Shown here piece by piece: positions 47,571-64,000 of a DNA stretch of 64,000 nt; the first letter of the stretch is position 1, and every line of letters starts with the position of its first letter. Source of the DNA: Homarus americanus (taxonomy: Eukaryota; Arthropoda; Malacostraca; Decapoda; Nephropidae). The stretch lies in the NCBI RefSeq assembly GCF_018991925.1, contig NW_024752009.1:31001-95000 (forward strand). Direction: 5' to 3'. The translations under genes were made by a program, and so were the position numbers. The notes beneath the pieces were generated by a model. It was not told the DNA's origin. It was given only the letters and a program-made list of their open reading frames with translations, and did no database searches.

Positions 47571-49000
47571 TACCATCCATTGTCAACCCAACAATGCGGT
47601 AACTCCCGCACACCAGGAAAAAATAACACCGAAACATGAAAAATTACCAACCCAAAGTTTTATACACTCCACCATCGACCACCACACCTACCTCCATAAA
47701 ACTCCATATTCTACCACCACCATACTTCACAACACTCACTCCACCATCGACCACTGCTACCACCCTCGTTCCACACTCCTATCATCATCATCCACTCGCT
47801 AGGACTTGGGTAATGTCCATGCAGGTGGGAGGGGAGGTGGGAGGTCGTCATCTTCCTCACACACAACTAGCTTCTCTCTGTTTCTACCTGCTGGAATACT
47901 TCTCGTGTGTGGTGTTCGATCAATGTACTCCAGCGGCCTGGTAGGTTTTCATCACCCCCCACACACACCTACTATACAAACACATCTACAGTGTCTTCCT
48001 CAGAATTCTGGCTTCAGGAAACAGTTATGAGCAGCGACAGTGGTTTGTGATTAGTGACTGGCACGCATGGGGAAAAAGTGGGTGCAGTGAGGTAGTAACT
48101 GTGGCGTGGGCGGACCGGAGGCACAGGATATATTTTCAGGTATCAGGAAAAGCTCATACACAATTGACTAAAGCAGTTAATAGGGTGTTTTATGTTGGGT
48201 GTTCCTGTACGTTCAATAGGACACTCACACGTCGCTCAAGTGTAACACAGACCTCACTGAGAACTGGACTGGTGGCTCTTTATTGGTTATGTGCTGAGGA
48301 TGCAACCAGCAGTGTCACCCCAAAGCACTCCAGTAGTACTTCAAATAATAAACCTTACACGAACGAAGCATCAGCTGGAACTATGAGACCCGACAGGCCT
48401 TACACACTCTAGTAACATTAACATTTATATTCTCTATCATTTATGTTTTTCTTACGCTTTATCGCTATCACCAGGAACCAAAAAATAACATAAGGATTAG
48501 TTCGACCGCTCCCTCTATCTGAAGTAAAATGGCGGCACACTGGCTTCAGGTAAATACCGTGTCTCCTAATCTTGATGCTTCTTGTTGGATGACTTGTAAT
48601 AATTATGAGTGTCGGTCTATCTTCACACAGGTCTGTCTTCCTCACTGGTCAGTTTATTTCTTGAGTGAAAACTGGGACGTTTCCTCAGTGGCAAATATAT
48701 CTCCTTGAGTGGCCTCGTCCCCGATTGGTGGCCACAATACTACCGTACCGTACCACACCACTACCACACCACCACCACTCAACCACACTACCACCACTCA
48801 ACCACACCACCACTCAACCATACTGTCACACTACCACACCACCACCACCACTCAACTAGACTACCACACACTAACAGTGGACATAACTCACACTGGGGAG
48901 CTGAGATTGAGATAGGGAGGAGATGAAACGGAGGTGAGGCGGAGGTGGAAGCAGCGAGACGGAGGCATCAACGAGCGAACACACTGCCGCCCATAACTGC

Positions 49001-49005
<5 letters not shown>
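47571..49005. other. Non-coding region with CCACCAC-rich stretches
   Basis: CCACCA/ACCACACC-type low-complexity runs at about 47670-47800 and 48745-48870. A 121-codon plus frame at 48047-48412 has no recognisable domain. Nothing else supported. Confidence 0.4.

Positions 49006-49086
<81 letters not shown>
49006..49086. repeat. (TA)n microsatellite, 81 bp
   Basis: Pure TA repeat after a short GT run. Confidence 0.98.
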
Positions 49087-49088
<2 letters not shown>

Positions 49089-49624
49089 ACTAAATATCTT
49101 ATCTAGCACTTAAACAGTCGGTACCGGCAGCTTGAGAGGTGCTTGTCAAATGGGCCCCAAGCGAAACAAACCATTAGGAATGACCAGTCACCTAGCCAGA
49201 ATGTAGGTGGGTGGTCCAACCATTGCTTGCACAATGTTTTTCCAGTCGGCAATTTATAACAATTGCCCTGGACAGCCACTCACCGCCATCTTCTAGGCAA
49301 GACACCACATACTATCGGGATCCTCCCTATCACTAACCTTCCCCAGCGCCTCCCTATACCTCCTGAAAGTTCCTCACTCCTAACCTTCCTCTGTCGTTAC
49401 CTCCTACACTAAGACACACTAGTGGCTTGGTACCTCCCTGACAAACCCTATCTATCCTCTCAGCTACATGCCCTATCCCAGCCCCAGGAAAACACACCCT
49501 AGTCCTACGTTTCCTATCTCTTACACAAAAGTCCTATCTTAGAACCTCACCTGGCTGTCCCCAACTACCACGACCTTACCACTGGGCAGGGTTTGACCAA
49601 ATGCCCTTCCCTCCTGCCACCACA

Positions 49625-49772
49625 CCAAATATCATCATTAACTCGAATACACTGGATAGCTTCAAACACAGGTTGGATGGATATATGAGCAAAAGGGGTT
49701 GGGTGTAAAAGGGAATTGCCCAGTATGAGCCAATAGGTCCACTGCAGTTTCCTCCATTCTTATGTTCTTATG
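49625..49772 (+). mobile_element. 5'-truncated non-LTR retrotransposon 3' end
   Basis: The plus strand reads NSNTLDSFKHRLDGYMSKRG then WV and a stop (TAA), like the extreme C-terminus of a Jockey/CR1-type reverse transcriptase (SF.. RLD.. pattern). A 3' non-coding piece follows, ending CATTCTTATGTTCTTATG, a short repeated tail of the kind LINEs and their SINEs carry. The rest of the element is absent. Confidence 0.5.
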
Positions 49773-50089
49773 TGGGCGAGGTGGACGGTGGGTGGGTGGG
49801 TGACAGAGGGTGGGCGGGTGTCACTGATAGTCCACCTGGTCATTAGTGCAGCTCAGGTGGTCGTCATGGCTGATTTTCTCACCATCAACATCACACGACC
49901 ACTATTATCACCATCACCACCACTACCAAAACACCACCATCCACACGACCAAACGTATCATCACCACACCTCCATCATCACTACCTCTAACTACAGGCTA
50001 ATTTCCGGTACAAGTTCACCGCGACCTACCAGAATTCACCACAACGTTGAAGAAAAAGTCTGTGGTTAATCTCAACTCCAAGATACAAC
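49773..50089. other. Non-coding region with CACCATCA runs
   Basis: CACCACC/CATCACC low-complexity sequence at about 49880-49990; nothing coding is supported. Confidence 0.4.
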
Positions 50090-50094
50090 TCTAC

Positions 50095-51127
50095 TAGTTC
50101 ACCTCTCTCATCTCGTAGCCCACCTCTCTCATCTCGTAGCCCACCTTTCATCTCCCACCCTCTCATCTCCTAGTCACCATCCCCCTCTCATCTCGTAGCC
50201 CACCTCTCTCATCCCTAGCCCACCTCTCATCTCCTAGCCCCCTCTCTCATCTCCAGCCCACCCCTCTCATCCCTAGCCCACCTCTCTCTCATCCCCCAGC
50301 CCACCCTCTCTCATCCCCAGCTCCACCTCTCTCATCCCCTAGCCCACCCTCTCATCCCCTAGCCCACCTCTCTCATCTCCTAGCCCACCTCTCTCATCCC
50401 CCAGCCCACCCTCTCATCCCCTAGCCCAACTCTCTCATCTCCCAGCCCACCACCTCATCTCCTAGCTCACCACCTCATCTCCAGCCCCTCTCATCCCCCA
50501 GCCCACCCTCTCTCATCTCCTAGCCCACCCTCTCTCATCCCCAGCCCATCTCTCATCTCCCAGCCCACCCTCTCTCATCTCTAGCCCACCTCTCTCATCT
50601 CCCAGCCCACCTCTCTCATCTCCTAGCCCACCTCTCTCATCTCCCAGCCCACCCTCTCTCATCCCCTCAGCCCACCTCTCTCATCTCCTAGTCCACCTCT
50701 CATCTCCCTAGCACCCTCTCATCTCCCTAGCCCACCTCTCTCATCTCCCCAGCCCACCTCTCTCATCTCCCTAGCCCACCTCTCTCTCATCTCCTAGCCT
50801 CTCTCATCTCACCCCTCTCATCTCCTACCTCTCATCCCTAGCCCACCCTCTCATCCCTAGCCCACCCTCTCATCCCTAGCCCACCTCTCTATCTCCTAGC
50901 CCACCTCTCCATCTCTAGCCCACCCTCTCATCCCCTAGCCCACCCCTCTCTCATCCCCAGCCCACCTCTCTCATCCCCTAGCCCACCTCTCATCTCCTAG
51001 CCCACCCCTCATCTCCTAGCTCACCTCTCTCATCCCCAGCCCACCCTCTCATCCCCTAGCCCACCTCTCATCTCCCAGCCCACCCTCATCTCCACCCCTA
51101 GCCCACCTCTCTCATCTCCTAGCCCAT
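50095..51127. repeat. ~21-bp minisatellite, about 1 kb
   Basis: Dozens of imperfect tandem copies of CACCTCTCTCATCTCCTAGCC, with length variants from loss of CT or of the TCC/CCC block. Strand composition is extreme: the plus strand is almost free of G except in AGCC. No frame is kept. Confidence 0.92.
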
Positions 51128-53259
<2,132 letters not shown>

Positions 53260-53330
53260 GTGAGACCCAACTACCAGCGATGTGTTAATCCGTCTACGAT
53301 AGGAAGGCCTGGAACCACACCTCACTCATA

Positions 53331-53775
53331 TAACACCATCTGTGAGGGAATTACTACACCACGTGAGGCCCCTCATAACACCATATGTGAAGGAGTTACT
53401 ACACCACGTGAGGCCCCTCATAACACCATCTGTGAGGGAATTACTACACCACGTGAGGCCCCTCATAACACCATCTGTGAGGGAATTACTACACCACGTG
53501 AGGCCCCTCATAACACCATCTGTGAGGGAATTACTACACCACGTGAGGCCCCTCATAACACCATCTGTGAGGGAATTACTACACCACGTGAGGCCCCTCA
53601 TAACACCATCTGTGAGGGAATTACTACACCACGTGAGGCCCTCATAACACCATCTGTGAGGGAATTACTACACCACGTGAGGCCCCTCATAACACCATCT
53701 GTGAGGGAACTACTACACCACGTGAGGTCCCTCCTAACACCATCTGGGAGGGAGTTACTACACTACGTTTTTGCT
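53331..53775. repeat. 45-bp minisatellite, about 10 copies
   Basis: Unit AACACCATCTGTGAGGGAAT then TACTACACCACGTGAGGCCC then CTCAT, repeated with a 45-bp period. Copy 2 has small changes, copy 7-8 lost one base, and the last two copies are diverged. Because 45 is a multiple of three, frames stay open on both strands (for example NTICEGITTPREAPH), which explains the 177-codon frame here; a gene is not implied. Confidence 0.95.
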
Positions 53776-53944
53776 GTTCAACACCTACAATAATCTATAT
53801 GTTCACTGTATGTTCCTTTACCGTTCTCTAATGAAGGCTTTTGTTAAACCACCAATGTATGTAATAAGTCATTTATGTCCAATGTATATTTTCAGCCTTC
53901 GGGCTGCAGAACTTTTTCAATAAACCGTCAATTATTATTATTAT

Positions 53945-55611
<1,667 letters not shown>

Positions 55612-55612
55612 T

Positions 55613-55613
<1 letters not shown>

Positions 55614-55657
<44 letters not shown>
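55614..55657. repeat. (CA)n microsatellite
   Basis: 44 bp of CA repeat. Confidence 0.95.
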
Positions 55658-55663
<6 letters not shown>

Positions 55664-55732
55664 CACGGCACTTAACAAGCACGATGAACAGGCTTTGTGT
55701 GCAATAATACAAAGCCTAGGATTGCTTTTCTT

Positions 55733-55880
55733 GTCCTTGTGGCGTGGTGGTAGCGATCCCTGTTCACACGCAGAGGTCCAGGGTTCGATTCCCGACTAGT
55801 GAGGTATTGCTTGTATATGGAAGTCCGCGTGCTATATGGACTGACGAGATATACATACATACATACATATACACTCCCCA
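55733..55880 (+). mobile_element. tRNA-derived SINE
   Basis: The head has a box A (TGGCGTGGTGGTAGCG) and a box B (GGTTCGATTCC) about 50 bases apart, as in a tRNA, but the predicted acceptor arms do not pair well. A non-tRNA body (ATATGGAAGTCCGCGTGCTA) and a (ACAT)n tail follow. Best read as a SINE rather than a working tRNA gene. Confidence 0.65.
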
Positions 55881-56026
55881 CACCCCCCATCCCTTCATTA
55901 CACAATACATTACATAATACAATAAAACAAGGGTGAACTGCCCTAAGCCCCGCAGGTAATTACATTGTTATTGTCAGATCAGCGCCGTGACTCTAAGCTT
56001 CCACTCAGCCGCTTTGTATTGTCGGC

Positions 56027-56033
56027 TATAAAA
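56027..56033 (+). promoter_or_regulatory. TATA-box candidate
   Basis: GGCTATAAAAACT in GC-richer sequence, in a good TATA-box context. It points right, toward the candidate exon at 56254. No transcript evidence. Confidence 0.25.
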
Positions 56034-56045
56034 ACTCTATAACAG

Positions 56046-56218
56046 GTGCCGGGAGGAGGAGGAGGAGGAGGAGGAGGAGGAGGAGGAGGAGCCAGGAGAA
56101 CATTAGGTGGAGGAAGAGCCGCAAAGAGCCGACAGGTGGAGGAGGAGACGATCAGGTGGAGGAAGAGCCGTCAGGTGGAGGAGGAGCCGACAGGTGGAGG
56201 AGGAGCCGCCAGAATCGA
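56046..56218. repeat. (GGA)n tract and GGTGGAGGA repeats
   Basis: (GGA)n at about 56052-56091, then irregular copies of AGGTGGAGGAGGAGCCG. Frames translate as Gly/Arg/Glu low complexity. Confidence 0.8.
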
Positions 56219-56253
56219 TCTATTAAGTTGTAGTTCCTTTGGCCCATTTCCAG

Positions 56254-56485
56254 GACTCCCACACTCTCCCACCACCTCCCCCAGCACGGTCCTCCCATGT
56301 ACAAGGGACCATGATCCTCCCATGCACAAAACTGGACAATTGGTGGGTCCCATGCCTTCGCTGCCCCCCCCACCCCGCGGAGGAACCTGGTGCCCCACCT
56401 GGCCCCCGGAACCCCGTTATGAACATGAGTCAGGGCAGATCAACAACAAGGTCGTACCCGCCGCCCTGCCCCTGCCCGCCCACCT
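56254..56485 (+). other. Uncertain plus-strand coding exon
   Basis: A good acceptor (TTTGGCCCATTTCCAG) and a donor (CACCT then GTGAGT) bound 232 bp with one open frame that reads as non-repetitive protein near its end (PPEPRYEHESGQINNKVVPA). The product is Pro-rich and not recognised. Another frame and the minus strand are also open because the DNA is GC-rich, so coding status is doubtful. Confidence 0.25.
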
Positions 56486-56734
56486 GTGAGTCTCCCCCCA
56501 CACACACACACACAAGGCAGACGAGCGACCACAGACACACATGGGGAAGGCTGGACGAACAAAATGAGAGAGACTTCTACAAATACAACCATCACTGGCA
56601 CCCGATACTTTCATTTGCCAAGTCTGTCATACCAACCTAACCAATAATAACATAAAGGTAACCTAACCTCCAGGTAACCTAAACTAAATTACCTTCACCT
56701 TTAGTGGGATGGACGACAGGCATTCGTCGTGGTG

Positions 56735-57245
56735 ACCAAGGACCAATCACCGACAATCCGCGCGGGCTGGAGGCGACCATGAGACAGACGCGACGAGTAA
56801 TGCAGCGTTGGCAGGAGCCCCTGCACAGGTCCAGTAAAACGCATGTCATGCGCGCATCAGGTGTGGATTTTACTTTCTACGAGACGTTACCCCCACGCCA
56901 TAATGGAAACACCAATCACTGAACGCCACGCCCGCATTACGGTGGATTCTGCATACCCAAAGTTGCTACCAGATATATTATGGCAAAGACCAATCACAAC
57001 ACATCATAACGGCTTCAACGTGGATTCTGCACATCAAGAACCAATCACTGCACGCCATGCCCGCATATGGGTGGATTACGCAATTTAAGAAACGCTACAG
57101 TATGCTACAATCGAAAGCGCCAGTCATAGCGTCAGGCCCGCATAAGGGTAGATTCTCCATATTAACAGAAGTTAACGTATTTTCTAAAGGACAAGCACCA
57201 ATCACAGCACGTCAGGCCCGCATAAGCGTGGATTTCGTCTGTCTA
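56735..57245 (+). repeat. Degenerate ~78-bp repeats carrying CCAAT motifs
   Basis: Blocks of the form ACCAATCACTGCACGCCATG then CCCGCATANGGGTGGATT recur at about 56911, 56989, 57039, 57119 and 57197, with weaker relatives at 56741 and 56842. Most carry ACCAATCA, an NF-Y-type site. Confidence 0.6.
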
Positions 57246-58126
57246 CGAGAGGCCCCACGGAATTACCAGTTAACAACAAGAGTGAAAGTGATGCAGTGTA
57301 GAGGTGGTGGTGGTGGTCCCCCCTCACTACCTCACCTGACACCGTGTTCCCTCCCTCTCTCCCTGGCATTATATCACCCAGGAAGCACCACGCTTCTCTC
57401 TCAAGCTCTGTCTTAAGTCACGGTGAGGCCAGCTTCTGTTTGTAGGTTTGTTTTAATAAAGGACGGACACACACACACACGCACACGCGCGCACACACAC
57501 ACACACACGAGCATATGTATCAAACGCACACTGCTTTTTTTGTTGTTGTTGTTGTTGGTTACCTGCTAGGTTACGCCAGAATCTCCTCAACACTCCCCTC
57601 CACACCATTAACTATCACTACAACAACAATTACTATCATAATCAGCCACATTCTACCCCTTTACCATCATCACCACTGCCAGTAGCAGCCAGCTGAGCGT
57701 CTGACCTCGACTCCAGTACCAGTTGGCAGTGTGCCACGCACCACCGCCTCCTCCAACGACCTTCTCCTTTTGCCTTGGAGGACGCCCATACACCGTGGCA
57801 GAGAGGCGGCACATAATGAGCTAGTGGACTCCCTTTTATCGCGGTCTTCCTAACGTATGTAAACACGGCCACATGGGACTACCTTCCTCATTTAACAAGA
57901 CAAACTCAAATCACAATACAAAAAAGTCCACAAATGGTCCTTCCAAAAACCTAACGCACAATAAAATTCAATTCAGATAAATACATAAACCTAACTCAGG
58001 AACACCAACAGGGCTGGACCACCTCAAGGGCCCTCACTCGCTACAATACATTACGTGATCTACACTGTACTCTAGAGACAGCGTTACAGGCGCGAGTATA
58101 CAGATATTTCAAAAGGAATACAAGTA
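57246..58126. other. Non-coding region
   Basis: Includes CA/CG-alternating DNA at 57466-57508 and (GTT)n at 57540-57557. No exon recognised. Confidence 0.45.
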
Positions 58127-58150
58127 CAGTCATGGCCAAAAATTCCTCTA
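58127..58150 (+). mobile_element. Tc1-like terminal repeat fragment
   Basis: CAGTCATGGCCAAAAATTCC immediately after TA matches the pattern of Tc1-family transposon ends. No matching inverted end or transposase was found within several kb, so only one end is called. Confidence 0.35.
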
Positions 58151-59709
<1,559 letters not shown>

Positions 59710-61404
59710 AGTACGGTGTACCTCACCTGAAACTTTACAAGTCACGAGGAGTCTTGCAAGAAACACCCACTACAAGGTGGTGGAAGGCTGGTAGTAGTAC
59801 AGTGTGTATGGGCAAACACACGATTACTACCACTAATACCACTCTTAATTCTACTACTACTACCACTCCTATTTCTAGTACTAATACCACCACACCTACT
59901 TCTATTTCTACTACTACTACTACTACTAATAATAATGCCTTGAAACAACATAATAATAATAATCGATGGACGAGATCATAGTAAGTGAACTTCACCCCCA
60001 GAGTAGTGTCGTCTTACACAAGTTCATCGTAAGCAAGAGGGTTATGTCACCGTACTCAGGCGATGATGTCAACGTACTGAAGGAACACAATCTTACACGG
60101 GGCTACCAACGTACTCAAGAAACAGACAACATACACAGGGGGGGGGGGGGTTTGAGACCTGAAAAAAGGCTAAAACAACATTGAGTTTGAATTAATAAAA
60201 CAGTCCACACCGTCATATATGGAGCAGTGAATCAGGGCCACAAACATGGTACATGGCGAGGTGGGTTTTACATTTTTCTCTGTGACTGTAATATTTGTTG
60301 CTAAAAGTATTGTTAGAGTTTTATTATTATCGTCATCATTACTGCTATTAATTATAACTTCCATTACCTATTATTATTGTTTACTATTGATATTAATACT
60401 ATTATTGTAAATATTGTTGTAATTTAAACGATGGAGATCTCTGAGTACGACACGACTATGACATTTTTCCCTTCCCTCCTCCTCCTCAAGGGTCAGCCGA
60501 GGCACCAGACCTATACTCGAGGCGCCAGTGGTATACCCCCACCCCCCCCTCCTCTACCCAACTGTGTCCGGAATATTAAACACGGTCCTCCACGCTCCAC
60601 TCCTTCCCTCACGCCCTCAGAATACTCCTTCTGTATCACCAACACTCCCCGGAGGCCCTTTTTAGGTAGCTTGGCATTGGATAGAGGAATATAATGCTCT
60701 GCTACTCTCTCTCTCTCTCTCCGACGAGCACTTTTACCAGGACTAGCGCCTGGTTATCCGTCCAAAAGAAAATATATATTTTTTAAAACATCTTAAAACC
60801 CGACCTCACGTTAATGTGTGACAAATTTGATACGGGATGACAGGCAGTTCTCAGGGGTCCTCTTCCACAATGGCGGGTGACTTTACCCCCCCCCCCACCT
60901 AAAAACCCAGGGAGCCCTCACCCTTTATGGCCAGTTTGACACAAGACATAATACTGTCGTGTTTACTAGGTGACGAGGTGCATGTTTAGGCCGTCACACA
61001 CACACACACAAACACACACACGTAACCACCGTACTGTAAAGTGGTCAAGGTCGGTTAGTATCATCTACAGCAATACTCGAGAACGGAAAGAACTGCACTG
61101 TTCCTACTCAGTACCCTACGTGCACTTCAGGGTCAAAAGATTCAAAGTTCAAGGTCACAGCTTTGGAAAAAAAATAAGGTATTGTCATCTGATGTTAAAC
61201 GACACCTCCCTCGAGTGCAATCTTTACAGTAATATGTAATGCATCCACAAACACTTAAACGGGTTAAAAATTGCTGACGGGTCAAAGTATGGCCCCAACA
61301 CTGCTGCATGATACACAATCTTATTAACACATGATAACTCAAATATTTAGTAATGTCTCGTATGATTCACTGTTTACTAATCAGGTGCGGGTAAAAATGG
61401 ACTC
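59710..61404. other. Non-coding region with (ACT)n and G- or C-runs
   Basis: ACT/ATT triplet runs at 59825-59940, a G-run at 60139-60150 and C-runs near 60540 and 60888. No exon is firmly supported. Confidence 0.45.
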
Positions 61405-61530
61405 CACACATCACACCGTCAACACACTCCTGGTCCTCAACACACTCCTGGTCCTCAACACATCACACCGTCAACACACTCCTGGTCCTCAACACATCAC
61501 ACCGTCAACACACTCCTGGTCCTCAACACA
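61405..61530. repeat. Small minisatellite
   Basis: CAACACACTCCTGGTCCT occurs four times, three of them linked by a CAACACATCACACCGT piece, giving a compound repeat. Confidence 0.85.
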
Positions 61531-63210
61531 GCCACTAGTTGATGTAATTCTCTGTATTAACCTGAAGTTTACACTACATATCTACACAGGTAAACACTGA
61601 TAGTTTATTTCATTGTCACAGTCGACCAAACACAGTCTTACAACACTCAATATTTCCTCTTGTTTAGTATCAAGCTAATATATATGTATTTATTTAGTTT
61701 AATGTTTATATTCTATGATAACATTAGCTTTTGAAATAAGTTATATAAGCTCACTAAACTGGTATTGACTGCTTACAATACTTTATTATTATTACTATTA
61801 TTATTATTTTTTTAACACTACTAATTACTTATAAGTCAGACAGTGTTTGTGAAGTATTTGCTCCCTACAGGTGCAAACAACCAATCAAACACCTTGAAAA
61901 TTGACGCAAATTCCAAGAACGAGCGTAAAGGAAGCCGATACTCTTGGGATATTTTCTCCCGTAACCCAGCTGACAGAATTGGCTGGGACGGACGTAACAA
62001 CGGACAGAGGCGTATAATACACCCCCTCGCCTCTTCATACCCAAATGTGGGCATAAAAATTCATTCCAATTTGAGCTATCCCTTGATCGCTCGCTGGCTC
62101 AATCGACTGTCAAAGTGTGTGTGTGTGTGTGTGTTGATCAGCTGACGGGGTGTGTGTGTGCGCGCGTCCAGGGAGTATTATACACACTTCGACGCTGTGT
62201 GACGCCTACCATTGTGTGATCGGTGTGGACTGGAGATTGGTATGAATAACTCACGACTGTGTGATTGGTGCGGGTCATTTACGGCTGTATTAATGATTGG
62301 TGTGGAGAACTTAAGTCTTAAGTTGGGTAAGGGATAGATTAAGTTACGTTAGGGTAAGTTCAGGTTTAGTAAGGATAGGGATAAGTTAAGTTAAGTTAGG
62401 TTAGGAGCCACAAAAGATTACCAAACCCACCCGAGCCATAACGAGATCCTGACACACTCAACCGATACGAAACAAATACACAGTTAATACACGACACATA
62501 CAGGGTGAGAGTTGACCCATAGATGTGCGCTTCCTGGTGTTACAATAATGACTTCACGTACACAATGGCACGCTATATTACACACGTCACACGATAAACT
62601 GACCAGGATCCACTTGACAAACACCCATTGAATAGGTCCTATCAGTCTGGCTGTGTGTGGGAGAGGGGCCTGTCGAAACGTGTGTGTGTGGCGGGGGGGT
62701 GATATATGTGTAGACAGGTGGAGTGTGTCCGGGGTGTAGTGCGTGTAAGAGGGAGAGGGTGTAGAAATTGTAGAACGCTGTATGTAGGAGGGGAGAGGGG
62801 GGTGCAAGAGGGTGTATCGTACCAAGGGGAGGAAATAAAGGTGTTAGCGCTACCATAGTAAGTGTGGGCGTGATACATATACAGTATATGCGTTACTAAA
62901 TCTTAATAACACGCCCTGACTGGTTCTCGTTACCATCCAAACACAAACACTCAGTGCCATGGTAACACTAAAAGACAGTACAGTACTTACTATGGTTCTC
63001 TACCGTGTGATCGAGCCCATTGGTCCATAGTCTTTACCTGCAACATAAGAAAATATAACATTAATACTACACACTCCACTCACCTCCCAGTACCACGTGT
63101 GCTCATTCAGTGGCAACAAAGAGATACTGCCAGATGAATATTTTACCAAAATATGCATTTATATGCAGTTATCTAGGTAATATGCACTTATCATAGAAAT
63201 CACGCAAAAT
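61531..63210. other. Non-coding region
   Basis: Holds a short stretch with CCAAT motifs and CATAAAAAT (61875-62060), a (GT)n run at 62116-62135 and GTTAGG/GTTAAG-rich DNA at 62318-62405. No exon recognised. Confidence 0.4.
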
Positions 63211-63241
63211 ATGCATTTGCATATGAAATATGCAAATGCAT
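63211..63241. repeat. Perfect 14-bp palindrome arms with octamer motifs
   Basis: ATGCATTTGCATAT, a 3-base GAA spacer, then its exact complement ATATGCAAATGCAT. Each arm contains the POU-factor octamer ATTTGCAT/ATGCAAAT. Confidence 0.85.
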
Positions 63242-63341
63242 AACTATCCGGGCCCTACACATGACAATATAAACAAGATTAAAGGCTCTAATAACAGGTC
63301 GTCTTAAATTGGAAATCATCTTACAATATCTATGAGTATTT

Positions 63342-63342
<1 letters not shown>

Positions 63343-63398
<56 letters not shown>

Positions 63399-63467
63399 AT
63401 AACAACGGTGATGATAAAGATACTGATTGATTATTTATAACAACAACAACAATATCAATAATAATAA

Positions 63468-63508
<41 letters not shown>

Positions 63509-63510
63509 GC
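63343..63510. repeat. (TAG)n and (AAT)n arrays
   Basis: (TAG)n at 63343-63399, then AAT-type repeats from about 63457 to 63509. Confidence 0.95.
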
Positions 63511-64000
63511 GTAAAAGTAATATAATAATGGTGGTAGCAGAACAAGTGTGTGTCGGATGAGCTGGAACACAGGTTCAGGTTTCAGCTGAATTGTGATGGT
63601 TTTATTTCCATAAAATTGGCAAGTCATAAATCGATTACTGCACGTCTGTTTTTGTATAGTCTTAGGGAGGGAAGAGGGAGGGGAGGGGGATGTGACCTGA
63701 ATCGACTGGCTGCCCTAAGCGTTTTCAGAATTAATTACTTCGGTCCTATCACCATCACCACAATCTTGCCTCCATCTCAACCACCACAATCTTACCTTTA
63801 CCACAACCACCATCACGATCTACCTCCACTACAACCACCATCACTATTTACAAGAACCACCAGTACTACCACCACTACCATCTGCAGCAAAATGATCACC
63901 ACAACCATTATCTACAGTCTACATGAACCACATCCACCACCATCCTGATCAACAACCACCCATTAACCACCATCCTATCCACCAACCAGCACCACCACTA
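63511..64000. repeat. CCACCA-rich low-complexity end of window
   Basis: From about 63740 the sequence is dominated by ACCACCATCA/ACAACCACC triplet runs. No gene supported. Confidence 0.6.

Noticed and set aside
48047..48412. 121-codon plus frame as a gene
   Set aside because: No recognisable domain, no splice context and no homologue I can name.
53331..53775. CRISPR array
   Set aside because: Repeats are head-to-tail without unique spacers, and the genome is eukaryotic.
53260..53793. 177-codon plus frame and its minus-strand counterpart
   Set aside because: Created by a 45-bp tandem repeat whose length is a multiple of three.
53919..53924. Polyadenylation signal AATAAA of a plus-strand gene
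   Set aside because: No upstream plus-strand gene could be supported.
55733..55805. Functional tRNA gene
   Set aside because: Boxes A and B are present but the acceptor stem does not pair and a SINE-like body follows.
60431..60694. 87-codon frame after a polypyrimidine-AG as an exon
   Set aside because: Poly-Pro from a C-run and no good donor; coding potential not convincing.
62318..62405. Interstitial telomere (TTAGG)n
   Set aside because: GTTAGG and GTTAAG words occur but not as a regular 5-base array.

Overview
This is a stretch of animal nuclear genome, most likely from a decapod or other malacostracan crustacean. The evidence is one gene split into small exons by GT-AG introns, very long dinucleotide arrays, many inverted-repeat DNA transposon remnants, tRNA-derived SINEs and a syndapin that reads closest to arthropod and vertebrate PACSINs. 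Species cannot be fixed from sequence alone. There is no sign of bacterial, plasmid or phage organisation; almost every open reading frame is a translated microsatellite or chance frame.

The one gene I can assemble with confidence lies on the minus strand and fills the left two thirds of the window. It is syndapin/PACSIN, an F-BAR plus SH3 membrane-bending endocytic adaptor. Eleven coding exons between 40715 and 6466 join in phase into 456 codons: F-BAR domain (exons 2-8), a linker with an NPF motif (exons 9-11), and the first part of the SH3 domain (exon 12). The last exon, expected to finish the SH3 domain and carry the stop, is not in the window and should lie beyond its left edge. A non-coding first exon and CCAAT-box promoter are proposed near 44.4-44.9 kb.

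Layout. 1-6465: final visible intron, holding a 4.3-kb inverted-repeat element that contains a broken hAT transposase pseudogene and a truncated MITE. 6600-11973: intron with a perfect hairpin element and two SINE copies. 12040-19548: a MITE-rich intron with at least six inverted-repeat elements, one nested in another and one with a perfect 8-bp target-site duplication. 19704-40658: the central exons, with (TA)n and a 745-bp (GA)n array, a pair of pogo/Tigger-like elements, and a SINE. 40820-45000: upstream intron, a foldback element, a 70-bp palindromic MITE and the putative promoter. 45000-64000: more GC-rich, pyrimidine-rich DNA with minisatellites (45-bp unit; ~21-bp unit), (CA)n and (CT)n arrays, a LINE 3' end, a tRNA-derived SINE, a repeat rich in CCAAT motifs, a TATA-box candidate and one uncertain plus-strand exon. 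No second gene could be identified there.

No novel multi-gene system is present. The points most worth following are the two consecutive 'EY' linker exons of syndapin, the CCAAT/first-exon candidate, the very long polypurine tract inside the gene, and several well-bounded miniature elements.
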